Assembly: GCA_031274075.1 (NCBI GenBank)
Contig: JAISQQ010000049.1
Coordinates: forward strand, 1 to 13,807
DNA: 13,807 nt
Source: Accumulibacter sp.
GTDB lineage: Bacteria > Pseudomonadota > Gammaproteobacteria > Burkholderiales > Rhodocyclaceae
Direction of reading: 5' to 3'
Part shown: one piece after another, positions 1 through 7,850 of the stretch
How positions within the stretch are numbered: the stretch's first letter is position 1
Layout of the letters: every line of letters begins with the position of its first letter
Notes under the pieces: model-generated
What the model was told of the DNA's origin: nothing
The model's input: only the letters and a program-made list of their open reading frames with translations
Database searches by the model: none
Translations under genes and position numbers: made by a program

Positions 1-560
1 GTGTTCTGCGGCGAGATGCCGATCACTTTGGCGATGATGCGGCTGACTTCGGAAGGGGTGTAGAACTGGCCCTTGCTTTTGCCGCTTTCGGTGGCAAAGT
101 GGCTCATCAGGTATTCGTAGGCGTCGCCGAGCAGGTCATCGTTTTCGGCGCGGTTTTTGGAGAAATCCAGTTCGGGCTTCTCGAAAATCGCAATCAGGTT
201 GGAGAGGCGCTCAACCCTGGCGGGGTCTTCGCCGAGTTTGTTCGGATCGTTGAAGTCGGGGAAGTCGGTGCGCGCCAGCAGTTTGCTGTTGGCGTCGATC
301 AGTTTCTGGATGACCTGGGTGTTGATTCTGTCACCGATGTCCGGCTTGCCCTTGAGCGCAGCCATGTCACGAAAGGACGCGCCCTCGGGAATGTCAACGG
401 GCGGTTTGTAGGCGTCGCTGTTGCCGTATTTGTCGCTGATGTACTTGATGAACAGCATGAACAGCACATAGTCTTTGTATTGACTGGCGTCCATGCCGCC
501 CCGCAGTTCGTCGCAGGATGCCCAGATCGAGGCATAGAGGTCGGATTTCTTGATGGCCAT
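1..560 (-). CDS. hsdM: Type I restriction-modification DNA methyltransferase subunit HsdM, N-terminal part (3' end outside window)
   Basis: Reading the minus strand from the ATG at 560 gives 186 open codons that run off the left edge, so only the N-terminus is seen. It starts MAIKKSDLYASIWASCDELR, matching the helical HsdM N-terminal domain, with the family-typical stretch YVLFMLFIKYISDKY near residues 30-45. The last visible residues contain GQFYTPSEVSRII, the G-x-F-x-TP segment that opens the N6-adenine methyltransferase SAM-binding domain; the NPPF catalytic motif would lie outside. In the family, HsdM methylates adenine and forms a complex with HsdS and HsdR, whose genes would be expected beyond the edge. 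No strong Shine-Dalgarno sequence is visible before the ATG. It diverges from the Wadjet-like operon, consistent with a defence island. Confidence 0.9.
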   Translation of the reverse strand, partial: MAIKKSDLYASIWASCDELRGGMDASQYKDYVLFMLFIKYISDKYGNSDAYKPPVDIPEGASFRDMAALKGKPDIGDRINTQVIQKLIDANSKLLARTDFPDFNDPNKLGEDPARVERLSNLIAIFEKPELDFSKNRAENDDLLGDAYEYLMSHFATESGKSKGQFYTPSEVSRIIAKVIGISPQN

Positions 561-607
561 ACTTGAGGGTACTTTGGGGACGCTTCCGTATGGGAGCAGG
601 CTTGGCG

Positions 608-638
608 ATTGTATCAGCCCCGCACAGGCGAGCGTCAT
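608..638 (-). promoter_or_regulatory. Candidate sigma70-like promoter for hsdM
   Basis: On the minus strand TACAAT (613-608) resembles a -10 box, about 48 nt upstream of the hsdM start. The possible -35 is poor (ATGACG at 638-633, 19-nt spacing). This is a weak guess from consensus matching only. Confidence 0.25.
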
Positions 639-747
639 GGTCCGCCGCGTTCTATCCCCGCGCCCGCTTGAATCCTCCCGCCCGTCAGCCTGTTGCCCTG
701 CGTTGGCCCGCCATTGCGTTGTGCTTTCGCGTCTGTGCCGGGTGTGC

Positions 748-774
748 CGTCATCCCCGTCATTCCCGTCATGGA
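748..774. repeat. 9-bp tandem repeat, about three units (CGTCATYCC)
   Basis: Three consecutive 9-bp units begin CGTCAT at 748, 757 and 766 (the third diverges at its end). It lies in the gene-free stretch 561-809 between hsdM and the transposase remnant. The unit resembles the start of dispersed CGTCATTCC-type intergenic repeats. I see no gene in 561-809. Confidence 0.5.
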
Positions 775-809
775 GAAGCGCCCTGGATTGGGGACAAACC
801 CCGCTCTGA

Positions 810-953
810 TATATCACCCGCTATGACCAACGGCGGCCACAATCCGCCCTCAACGCCAAGACCCCTGTCGAGTCCATGAAACAGTGGTACGCTTCCCGCC
901 CGCATTTGTTCGTCAAACAACTGCATAATCGTCCGGGATGCGACAGCCAATAA
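810..953 (+). pseudogene. 3' remnant of an IS481-type (rve integrase) transposase
   Basis: The plus-strand frame ending in TAA at 951-953 translates as YITRYDQRRPQSALNAKTPV, then ESMKQWYASRPHLFVKQ, and ends near RPGCDSQ. This matches the C-terminus of IS481-type transposases: a YN-x-x-x-PQ/PH-x-AL-x-x-x-TP segment, then a M-K-x-W-x-x-x-x-P-x-LF-x-K block and a final PGCD/PGLD. A stop codon lies in frame at 807-809 and nothing upstream continues the protein, so only about 47 codons remain. No terminal inverted repeat is evident. It lies 39 nt upstream of the jetB-like gene, the place where the Wadjet jetA gene would normally be. The family call is from the motif pattern; an IS3-group origin is possible. 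Confidence 0.7.
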
Positions 954-992
954 TAAGTTGATGGCAAAATTGAGCGGAATAGAGGGGCAGCC

Positions 993-2249
993 ATGAGCAC
1001 TCGCACCACCCGGCACGTCGGCGAACAGCAAAAGTCGCAGCAGCAGGACGAATTCCGCCGCGCGCTGCGCGGCCTGCTGATGCGTCCGCTGATGCCGCCG
1101 GACCATGCCGATTTTCCCGCCGTGCGCCGCCAGGCCGATCGCCTGCGCGAATGGTTCGCGCGCGAGGCGGGTTGGCCGCTGCACGTGGATCGTGAGGGCG
1201 CGCGCCTGTTCAAACGCCCGGCGGACCTGTCCGACCCGACCCGCGGCCTGCCGGATTACGACCGCCGCCGCTATGTGCTGCTGTGCCTGGCCTGCACGGT
1301 GCTGGAACGGGCCGATCCGCAAATCACCCTGGAGCTGATCGGCGAGCGGATCGTGCAGCAGGCGGTCGATCCGGCGCTGGCGGCGCTGGGCTTCACCTTC
1401 ACCTTGCGCAGCGCCGCCGAGCGGCGCGAACTGGTCGCCGTCTGCCGCAGCTTGCTGGAACAGGGCGTACTCGAACGTGTGGCCGGAGATGAAGATAACT
1501 TCGTCCATGACAGCGGCTGGCAGCAATCCGACGCCCTGTACGACGTGCACCGCCGCCTGCTGGCCGACCTGCTGGCCGCCGTGCGCGGCCCTTCAAGCTG
1601 GCGCGCCGAAGAAGCGCCGGCGGATACCGGGGCGCGGCTGCGCGCGCTGGCGATCGAATACCGCGTAGACAGCGACCAGGGACGGCGCGACGCCGTGCGC
1701 CATCGCCTTGCGCGGCGGCTGCTCGATGATCCGGTGCTCTACACCGAAACCCTGGAAGCGGACGCGCAGGCTTACTTCATCAACCAGCGCGGCGCCATGG
1801 CCAGCCGCCTGTGCGAAGCGACCGGGCTGACGCCCGAACAACGCGCCGAGGGACTGGCGCTGGCCGACGAGAGCGGACAACTGACCGACGTGGCGATGCC
1901 GGCGGAAGGCACCGAGGCCCACGTGACCCTGCTGGTGGCGGAGCGTCTGGCCCAGCGCCTGCGCCAGGCGCGCGCGCCGGTCCGCGTGGACGCGGGCGAA
2001 ATCACCCGCTTCCTGCGCGATGCCGCGGGCCGCTATGGCCGTTACTGGCGCACCTCGGCGCGCGCGCCCGGCGCTGAACGCGAACTGGCCGAAATCGCCG
2101 TGGAACGCCTGTGCCGCCTGGGGCTGCTCGCGCGCGAGGCGGACGGCGTGCGCCCGCTGCCCGCCATCGCCCGCTTTTCGCTCGGCCAGACCGAGGTGCG
2201 CGCCGCGCCGGGCGCCGAGCCCCTGTTCCTGTCCGAGCCTGGCGCATGA
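993..2249 (+). CDS. jetB: Wadjet-like subunit JetB, DUF2398 / TIGR02678 family
   Basis: This 418-residue protein belongs by sequence character and context to the TIGR02678 (DUF2398) family, a KITE-like winged-helix partner of the SMC ATPase in Wadjet systems that destroy incoming plasmids. Recognisable parts are the N-terminal LRGLLMRPLMPPDHADF segment, an RYVLLCLACTVLE helix around residue 90, a DDPVLY segment near residue 247, and a C-terminal winged-helix-like region. The start at 993 is supported by AGAGGGG about 6 nt upstream. Its stop overlaps the jetC start as ATGA (2246-2249), implying translational coupling. The residue composition and G+C match jetC and jetD, so the three are one module. 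No frameshift is seen. The subunit name depends on family assignment by eye. Confidence 0.82.
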   Translation: MSTRTTRHVGEQQKSQQQDEFRRALRGLLMRPLMPPDHADFPAVRRQADRLREWFAREAGWPLHVDREGARLFKRPADLSDPTRGLPDYDRRRYVLLCLACTVLERADPQITLELIGERIVQQAVDPALAALGFTFTLRSAAERRELVAVCRSLLEQGVLERVAGDEDNFVHDSGWQQSDALYDVHRRLLADLLAAVRGPSSWRAEEAPADTGARLRALAIEYRVDSDQGRRDAVRHRLARRLLDDPVLYTETLEADAQAYFINQRGAMASRLCEATGLTPEQRAEGLALADESGQLTDVAMPAEGTEAHVTLLVAERLAQRLRQARAPVRVDAGEITRFLRDAAGRYGRYWRTSARAPGAERELAEIAVERLCRLGLLAREADGVRPLPAIARFSLGQTEVRAAPGAEPLFLSEPGA

Positions 2250-5200
2250 CCGAAGACCTGCTCTCGGCCTCCCCGTCCCGCCCCGCGCTGCCCACGCCCC
2301 AGCGCGAACGCTGGCAGCCGCTGCGCATGGGCCTGATCGAACTGTTCCACTACGACAGCGAAGAATTCCGGTTCCACGACGGCCACCTGCTGCTGCGCGG
2401 CAACAACGGCACCAGCAAATCCAAGGTGCTGTCGCTGACCCTGCCGCTGCTGTTCGACGCGCAACTGCGCCCGTCGCGGGTCGAACCCGACGGCGACGCC
2501 GGCAAGAAAATGGCCTGGAACCTGCTGATGGGCAGCTACCCACGCCGCATCGGTTATAGCTGGATCGAATTCGGTCGCCGCGAACGCGACGGTCACGAGC
2601 ATTACCTGACCCTGGGCGTGGGCCTGTCGGCGGTGGCCGGACGGGCGCAGGTCGATAGCTGGTTTTTCCTGATCGAAGGCGAGCGCGACGGCGACGGCGC
2701 CACCGCGGCGCCGCGCATCGGCCAGGACATCTGGCTGACCACCGCCCAGCGCCAGGTGCTCACGCGCGAACGCCTGCGCGAAACACTGGCCGGTCGGGGC
2801 CAGTTGTTCGAACGCACGCAGGACTACCGCCACGCGGTCGACGAACGCTTGTTCCAACTGGGGCCGCGCCGCTACGACGCGCTGATGGACACGCTGATCC
2901 AACTGCGCCAGCCGCAATTGTCGAAGAAGCCCGACGAAACCGGCTTGTCCACAGCCCTGAGCGAATCGTTGCCGCCGCTGCCGACCGCGCTGCTGGCCGA
3001 CGTCGCCGAGGCGCTCAATCAGTTGGAGGAAGACCGCAGGCAGTTGGAAGAAACCCGTCGGCTGGAACAGGCCATTACCCAGTTCGAGCGGCGCTACCGC
3101 ATCTACGCCGGGATGCTCGCGCGCCGTCAGGCGCGCAGTCTGCGTCAGGCGCAGACCGGCTTCGACAACGCCAGCGAAGCGCGCAGGCACAAGCAGGACG
3201 CGCGCGAGCAGGCGCGGCGGGCGGAAGCCGCCGCCACGACGGCGCACGAGACCGCCCGGAAAGCCTGGATGAGCGCGCGTGAACAAGTCGAAACGCTGCA
3301 AAGCGACCCGGCCAACCAGGACGCCAACCGCCTGGCCCAGGCGGAAAGCGACGCGAACCGGAGCCGCGACGCGGCGCTGGCGGCCTGCAAGCGGCGCGAC
3401 GCCGCGCGGGGAACGCTGCAACGCAAAGCTCAACGCAGCCAGCAGCGTTCCGCGCAGGCGGAACGGGCGCGCGACGAGCTGGACGCCGCCCGCGCCCGCA
3501 CCCTGGAAGCGGCCCAAGCCGTCGGCGTAGACGCGGACGTGCGCGAAAATCCGCTGCTCGCACAGACCGCCGAGGCGCTGGCCGAAACACGGCCCGATCC
3601 GCAAACGACGACCGACGCGCTGCGCGATGTGACCTCACGCCGGCGGCAGGACATCGCCCATCTGCGCCAGCGTCATGCCGAAGCGGGCAGACATCAGGCG
3701 GCGCTCACGGTCGCGCAGGACAACGCCCAGGCCGTTCGCGGTGAATTCGACGAAGCGCTGGAACGGCGCGAAGAAGCCGATCGGCAGGCCGAACAGGCCG
3801 CCCACGCGCTGGTCGAAGCGTGGGCCGGCCATTGCGCGGGCTTGGCGCAACTGCGCTTCGACGCGACGGAACCCTTGCAACAGCTCGCCGAATGGACGGC
3901 CCGTCCCGAAGGCGACAACCCGGCGCAGGCAGCCTTGTCCGCCGCCCACCGGATCGCCGTGCGCCAATACGCCGAACGACAGGCGGCCCTCAAAGCCCGG
4001 CAGGACGATCTGCGCAGGCAGCGCGCCGGTCTGGAGGACGAGCGCCAGCGCCTGGCGGCAGGCGAGGATGCCGTTCCCCCCGAACCGGCCACCCGCGCCG
4101 CCGGCGTTCGCGCGCAGCGCCTGGGCGCGCCGCTGTGGCGGCTGGTGGATTTCCAGCCGCGACTGGACGCGCCCGAACGGGCCGGTCTGGAAGCCGCCCT
4201 GGAAGGTAGCGGTCTGCTCGACGCCTGGCTGTCGCCGGACGGCGCGTTGACCGATCGCCAAGGCCGTCCGCTGCTCGACGCCAGTTGGCTGCGGCGCGGG
4301 CCGGCGGCCGGGCCGCGCCTGAACGACGCGCTCGTCCCGGCGCTGCCGGACGGCTGCCCGGTGACGGAAACCACGCTCACCGCGCTGCTGGCGGGCGTGG
4401 CCTACGGTCTGCAAGACCCGCCCGAGGCCGAAACCTGGCTGTCGCCCGACGGCCGTTTTCGCCTGGGCGCGCTGGCGGGCGCATGGCAAAAACCGGCGGC
4501 GCGCTACATCGGCCACAGCGCGCGCGAGCGCGCACGCCAACAGCGGCTGAAAGAAATCGCCGCCGCCCTGGCCGAACTCGACGCGGCAAGCGAAGCACTC
4601 GAGCAGCAATTCCAGGCCCTGGACGCCGACTGTCAACAAGCCGACCGCGAATGGCGGGGCGCGCCGTCCGACCGGCCACTGCACGACGCCATCTCGGCGG
4701 CGACATCGGCGGGGCGCGAAGTCGACCGCGCCCGGCAACGGCTGGAACACGCCGAAAAACGTTTCCGCGAAGCCGAAACGGCCTTGCAGACAGCGCGCGA
4801 ACAACTGCGGCGCGACGCTACCGACCTGCGCCTGCCGCCCGAGGCCGAGCGCCTGCCGGAAGTCGAACAGGCGCTGGACCATTTCGACCAGGCCCAGAGG
4901 CAGCTTGCGCAAGCGGCGCGCGAATGGCAGCGCGCCTGGCCGGATCATCTCGAACAACGGCAGCGCGAAGACGAAGCGCAAGCGGCGCTGGAACAGGCCG
5001 AAGAGGCCCTGACGCTGGCCGAAGATCAGGCCGGACAAGCGCGGACACGCTTCGAAACGCTGCAACAATCCATCGGCCAGCAAGTCGAAGAACTGCTTCT
5101 CAAGCTGGCCGCCGCGCGCAACGCGCGCGATCGGGCCGAACAGCACGCCGAAGACTGCCGCAAGACGCTGAACCGAGCGGAGACGACGCGCGCCGTCGCC

Positions 5201-6406
5201 GACTCGCAGCTCCGGGAAGCCGAACAGACGCTGGCCGAACGCGGCGGCGCCCGCGCCGACGCCGCCGAGCGCCTGCGCCATTTCGCCGACAGCGGCCTGC
5301 TGGTTTCGGCGCTGCCCGATCTGGAACTGCCCGAGCACTGGGGCATCGACCTGACCCTGAACCTGGCCCGCCGCGTCGAACAGGCGCTGGCTCATATCAA
5401 CGACGACGAGGCGGCCTGGGAGCGCACGCGGACACAAATCTCGGCGGACCTGAATGAATTGCAGCGCGGCCTGAGCGCCCTGGGCCATCAGACCGTCGCC
5501 GAACCCAACGACTGGGGCGTCACCGTCACCATCCAGTACCAGAACCGTACCGAGCGCCCGGACGCGCTCGCGCGGCGGCTGGCCGAAGACATCGCCCAGC
5601 GCGGCGAACTGCTGTCGGCGCGCGAGCGCGAAGTGCTGGAGAACCACCTGCAAGCCGAGATCGCCGCCGAAATCCAGCGCTTGATGCGCGCGGCGGACGA
5701 GCGCGTCAACGCGATCAACGCCGAGCTGCACAAACGTCCGACCACCACGGGCGTGCGCTACCGCCTGCAATGGGAGCCGCTGTCCGCCGAGGAAGGCGCG
5801 CCCGCGGGGCTGGAGACCGCGCGCAAGCGCCTGCTCAACACCAGCGCCGACCTGTGGTCGGCCGAAGATCGGCGCACCGTCGGCGTCATGCTGCAACAGC
5901 AGATCGCCGCCGAACGCGAGCGCGCCGACGCCGACGCCGCCGGCGTCAGCCTGATCGACCAACTCGCCCGCGCCCTGGACTACCGGCACTGGCACCGCTT
6001 CCGCATCCAGCGCCAGCAAGACGGCCAATGGCGCAAACTGTCCGGCCCCGCCTCCAGCGGCGAAGGCGCGCTGGGCCTGACCGTGCCGCTGTTTGCCGCC
6101 ATCGCCAGCTTCTACGGTCAAGGCGGCAGCCCGCTGGCCCCGAGGCTCATGCTGCTCGACGAAGTCTTCGCCGGCATCGACGACGACGCCCGCGCCCACT
6201 GCATGGGACTGGTGCGCGAGTTCGACCTGGACTTCGTCATCACCAGCGAGCGCGAGTGGGCCTGCTATGCGGAACTGCCGGGCGTGGCGATCTGCCAGCT
6301 ACAGCGCCGCGAAGGCATCGACGCGGTGTATGTCTCGCGCTGGATATGGGACGGCCGCGCCCGGCGCGTGGAAGATGATCCCGACCGTAGGTTTCCGCTG
6401 GCGTGA
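2246..6406 (+). CDS. jetC: Wadjet-like SMC ATPase JetC, TIGR02680 family
   Basis: I place the start at the ATG at 2246, which overlaps the jetB stop by 4 nt, giving 1386 residues; the open frame extends further upstream only inside jetB. Residues 52-59 (GNNGTSKS) form the Walker A loop, with Ser where Gly normally precedes Lys. Long Ala/Glu/Arg/Gln-rich coiled coil spans roughly 245-600 and 765-1180. Between them a non-coiled block (about 615-762, GAPLWRLVDF... LLDAWLSPDG) fits the hinge. The C-terminal head has an ABC signature SSGEG (1270-1274) and Walker B LMLLDE ending at about 1306, followed by a D-loop AGIDD; TSERE replaces the usual H-loop. SMC subunits of Wadjet extrude circular DNA and present it to JetD. 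It is intact, but its stop is followed by an insertion that separates it from jetD. Confidence 0.88.
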   Translation: MTEDLLSASPSRPALPTPQRERWQPLRMGLIELFHYDSEEFRFHDGHLLLRGNNGTSKSKVLSLTLPLLFDAQLRPSRVEPDGDAGKKMAWNLLMGSYPRRIGYSWIEFGRRERDGHEHYLTLGVGLSAVAGRAQVDSWFFLIEGERDGDGATAAPRIGQDIWLTTAQRQVLTRERLRETLAGRGQLFERTQDYRHAVDERLFQLGPRRYDALMDTLIQLRQPQLSKKPDETGLSTALSESLPPLPTALLADVAEALNQLEEDRRQLEETRRLEQAITQFERRYRIYAGMLARRQARSLRQAQTGFDNASEARRHKQDAREQARRAEAAATTAHETARKAWMSAREQVETLQSDPANQDANRLAQAESDANRSRDAALAACKRRDAARGTLQRKAQRSQQRSAQAERARDELDAARARTLEAAQAVGVDADVRENPLLAQTAEALAETRPDPQTTTDALRDVTSRRRQDIAHLRQRHAEAGRHQAALTVAQDNAQAVRGEFDEALERREEADRQAEQAAHALVEAWAGHCAGLAQLRFDATEPLQQLAEWTARPEGDNPAQAALSAAHRIAVRQYAERQAALKARQDDLRRQRAGLEDERQRLAAGEDAVPPEPATRAAGVRAQRLGAPLWRLVDFQPRLDAPERAGLEAALEGSGLLDAWLSPDGALTDRQGRPLLDASWLRRGPAAGPRLNDALVPALPDGCPVTETTLTALLAGVAYGLQDPPEAETWLSPDGRFRLGALAGAWQKPAARYIGHSARERARQQRLKEIAAALAELDAASEALEQQFQALDADCQQADREWRGAPSDRPLHDAISAATSAGREVDRARQRLEHAEKRFREAETALQTAREQLRRDATDLRLPPEAERLPEVEQALDHFDQAQRQLAQAAREWQRAWPDHLEQRQREDEAQAALEQAEEALTLAEDQAGQARTRFETLQQSIGQQVEELLLKLAAARNARDRAEQHAEDCRKTLNRAETTRAVADSQLREAEQTLAERGGARADAAERLRHFADSGLLVSALPDLELPEHWGIDLTLNLARRVEQALAHINDDEAAWERTRTQISADLNELQRGLSALGHQTVAEPNDWGVTVTIQYQNRTERPDALARRLAEDIAQRGELLSAREREVLENHLQAEIAAEIQRLMRAADERVNAINAELHKRPTTTGVRYRLQWEPLSAEEGAPAGLETARKRLLNTSADLWSAEDRRTVGVMLQQQIAAERERADADAAGVSLIDQLARALDYRHWHRFRIQRQQDGQWRKLSGPASSGEGALGLTVPLFAAIASFYGQGGSPLAPRLMLLDEVFAGIDDDARAHCMGLVREFDLDFVITSEREWACYAELPGVAICQLQRREGIDAVYVSRWIWDGRARRVEDDPDRRFPLA
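6395..6404. repeat. 10-bp direct repeat, left copy, at the jetC stop codon
   Basis: CCGCTGGCGT occurs here as the last jetC codons (Pro-Leu-Ala plus the T of TGA). The same 10 bases recur at 8040-8049, just before jetD. The two copies bracket the foreign cassette. Confidence 0.7.
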
Positions 6407-6632
6407 CGGCGGTCTTCGCGGATGACTGTCGGGCAGGAGACGCGACAAATGGAGCTTCGTATTTTGACAAGGAAATGATATTTCATAAGAATTCAAAATG
6501 TAAACAGTATTATGGGTACGTGTTTCATATTGAGGAAAAAATATAAAACAATGTGCTACGCCGCCACTTTGCGCAACATATCTGCATACGCTTCGCCGCC
6601 AGCAGACGGCGCGGCTCCGGAAAACATGAGGT

Positions 6633-6661
6633 TTGGCTTTTTCCCGCCATGTGCTTACAAT
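6633..6661 (+). promoter_or_regulatory. Sigma70-like promoter of the DUF3791-DUF3990 cassette
   Basis: TTGGCT (6633-6638) and TACAAT (6656-6661) are separated by 17 nt, a good match to a sigma70 promoter. It would start transcription near 6668, about 30 nt before the first cassette ATG. The upstream stretch 6407-6632 is AT-richer than jetC and holds no recognisable gene; it includes a small palindrome GAAATGATATTTC at 6472-6484. The cassette therefore probably has its own promoter inside the Wadjet-like operon. Confidence 0.55.
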
Positions 6662-6697
6662 GCTCATATATTTTCACTCCTGTTCCTGGAGGAACGC

Positions 6698-6973
6698 ATG
6701 TCCCCCGTCACACGCGATCTGGACGAAGCCACGCTGGTCAGCGGCGTTGGGCCGATGAACGAAAATGAACTCGCGTTCGCGGTTTTCTGCATTGAAAGCA
6801 TTGCGGAACGGCTGGAGATGGATGGCAGCGAAGCGTACAGACGTTTGACACAGGACAGCGCAATCCTTGATGAATACATCCTTGCCAATTACGAAACGCT
6901 CCACACGCAAGGCAAGGACTATATCGTTGAGGATATCATCGACTGTATGCGCGGGAAGGGACTGGTATGCTGA
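6698..6973 (+). CDS. DUF3791 family protein (first copy)
   Basis: The ATG at 6698 is chosen because GGAGGA (6688-6693) sits 4 nt upstream and family similarity begins there; the frame extends back to 6512, but that extension looks non-coding. The 91-residue product has the DUF3791 pattern: ELAFAVFCIESIAERLEMDG, then EAYRRL, an ILDEYI segment, NYETLHTQGKDYIVEDI, and a short charged end. It is predicted to be a small helical cytoplasmic protein. DUF3791 genes commonly sit next to DUF3990 genes in bacteria, with no settled function. The stop overlaps the next start by 7 nt, so the two are translationally coupled. G+C is visibly lower than in the flanking jet genes, which suggests separate acquisition. 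An antitoxin or accessory role is inference only. Confidence 0.82.
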   Translation: MSPVTRDLDEATLVSGVGPMNENELAFAVFCIESIAERLEMDGSEAYRRLTQDSAILDEYILANYETLHTQGKDYIVEDIIDCMRGKGLVC

Positions 6974-7446
6974 CCCTGTACCACGGTTCGTATCTGGTGG
7001 TGGAAAACCCCGATATTGCCCGTGCGCGCGAGCATACGGATTTTGGCAAGGGGTTTTACACGACACCGATAAAGGAGCAGGCTGTCAGGTGGTCTGAACG
7101 TTTCAGGATGAAGCGTGGACAGGGCGTCGTTTCTGAATATGTTTTTGATGATGCATCGGCGAAAGAAACGCTGTCGATTCTGGAATTTGAAACCTACTCC
7201 GACGCATGGCTGGAGTTTATCATTGCCTGTAGACGCGGAAAAGATATCGGTAATTACGATCTGATTGTTGGCGGCGTGGCAAATGACAAGGTTTTTGATA
7301 CGATCGAGCTGTTTCTTGGAGGACTTGTCGATGAACGCGAAGCCATAAAACGACTGCAATACGAAAAACCCAACCTGCAATATTGTTTTCGCAACCAGAG
7401 TGTCATCAACAGATATTTGCACTTTACAGCAAGCGACGGCGTGTAA
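6967..7446 (+). CDS. DUF3990 family protein, predicted ADP-ribosyltransferase fold
   Basis: The 159-residue product begins MLTLYHGS and carries DFGKGFYTT at residues 25-33, followed by KEQAVRWSERF. This is the DUF3990 pattern and resembles the His and Tyr motifs of PARP/diphtheria-toxin-like ADP-ribosyltransferases, with H6 and Y31 as candidate NAD-binding residues. The second half, DLIVGGVANDKVFDTI and a YCFRNQSVINRYLHF end, is also typical of DUF3990. I cannot point with certainty to a catalytic Glu. A GGAAGGG ribosome-binding site lies 6 nt before the ATG, inside the preceding gene. The next gene starts directly after its TAA. Modification of a host or phage target, as in ART-type toxins, is inference; family membership is reasonably sure. 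Confidence 0.82.
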   Translation: MLTLYHGSYLVVENPDIARAREHTDFGKGFYTTPIKEQAVRWSERFRMKRGQGVVSEYVFDDASAKETLSILEFETYSDAWLEFIIACRRGKDIGNYDLIVGGVANDKVFDTIELFLGGLVDEREAIKRLQYEKPNLQYCFRNQSVINRYLHFTASDGV

Positions 7447-7659
7447 ATGACAGCGAACAAAATTCTGCTCCAGCGCAAATACGCACGGGTGATTGAAACA
7501 TTTTCGAAGCGCCAGAATCTGCCCATCAGGACAGCACTGGATATTTTCTATGGCTCGCGCCTGTATCATGAAATGCGCGACGGTATTTCCGATATGCACT
7601 GCCGAAGCGATGAATATCTTGCCGAGGAATTATTTCGTGATACGACACATAAGCCTTGA
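7447..7659 (+). CDS. Small DUF3791-like protein (second copy)
   Basis: This 70-residue protein starts immediately after the DUF3990 stop, so it belongs to the same operon and is probably translated by coupling; no good Shine-Dalgarno sequence is visible. Its features are KYARVIETFSKRQNLPIRTA, ALDIFYGSRLYHEM, and the conserved-looking SDMHCRSDEYLAEEL. It resembles the small proteins annotated as DUF3791 that accompany DUF3990 genes, although it is only weakly like the first copy. It is predicted to be helical and cytoplasmic. A DUF3791-DUF3990-DUF3791 arrangement is recurrent in bacterial genomes to my knowledge, which supports a functional three-gene unit. The role is unknown. IS200/IS605 debris begins directly after its stop. 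Confidence 0.72.
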   Translation: MTANKILLQRKYARVIETFSKRQNLPIRTALDIFYGSRLYHEMRDGISDMHCRSDEYLAEELFRDTTHKP

Positions 7660-7663
7660 ACAC

Positions 7664-7774
7664 GGGTCGAACGCCATCCCCGCCATTCATGGCGAGGTCA
7701 GTGAGACAAGCGTTACGCGAGCCGAAGGCTCCCTGAATCGTATCGAGGAATCCCCGGCCTTCAGGGCGGGGTGA
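7664..7774 (+). pseudogene. tnpB: 3' tail of an IS200/IS605-type tnpB gene
   Basis: In the frame that stops at 7772-7774 the translation ends GSLNRIEESPAFRAG, the kind of C-terminus produced where tnpB reads into the transposon right end (commonly ...ESP-x-x-RAG). The rest of TnpB, including its RuvC and zinc-finger regions, is absent, and no left end is recognisable. The fragment begins right after the second DUF3791 gene. In complete elements this segment also encodes the scaffold of the omega (reRNA) guide RNA. The call is from motif recognition of the short tail plus the hairpin that follows. Confidence 0.6.
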
Positions 7775-7779
7775 CTCAA
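7747..7779 (+). mobile_element. IS200/IS605 right-end hairpin ending in TCAA (possible omega-RNA 3' scaffold)
   Basis: GGAAT is followed by a hairpin at 7752-7771: CCCCG/CGGGG, a G-G mismatch, CC/GG and a TTCA loop. A short linker then ends in TCAA (7776-7779). The layout GAAT-hairpin-TCAA is that of IS605-type right ends, where TnpA cleaves and where the omega-RNA scaffold meets its guide. The element body is missing. Any guide would begin at 7780. Confidence 0.6.
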
Positions 7780-7850
7780 ATGACGCACATGGTTTTGCGG
7801 GTGATTGCTCCCGGAAGACTGAGGACAGAAGACAGATCAGCCTCCAGACA

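Noticed and set aside
906..929. TTGTTC...CATAAT as a jetB promoter
   Set aside because: The spacing is only 12 nt and the sequence lies inside the transposase remnant's coding tail; not convincing.
961..996. An 11-codon ORF overlapping the jetB start by ATGA
   Set aside because: Too short to support; no family match. It could be a leader peptide for coupling, but nothing else suggests that.
3635..6199. An 854-codon open frame on the minus strand opposite jetC
   Set aside because: It is antisense to a gene with clear SMC motifs; long antisense frames are expected in GC-rich DNA, and the translation is Gln/Gly/Arg-rich without recognisable domains.
6512..6697. A 62-codon N-terminal extension of the first DUF3791 protein
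   Set aside because: The predicted promoter and GGAGGA site fall within it, and family similarity begins only at the internal ATG at 6698.
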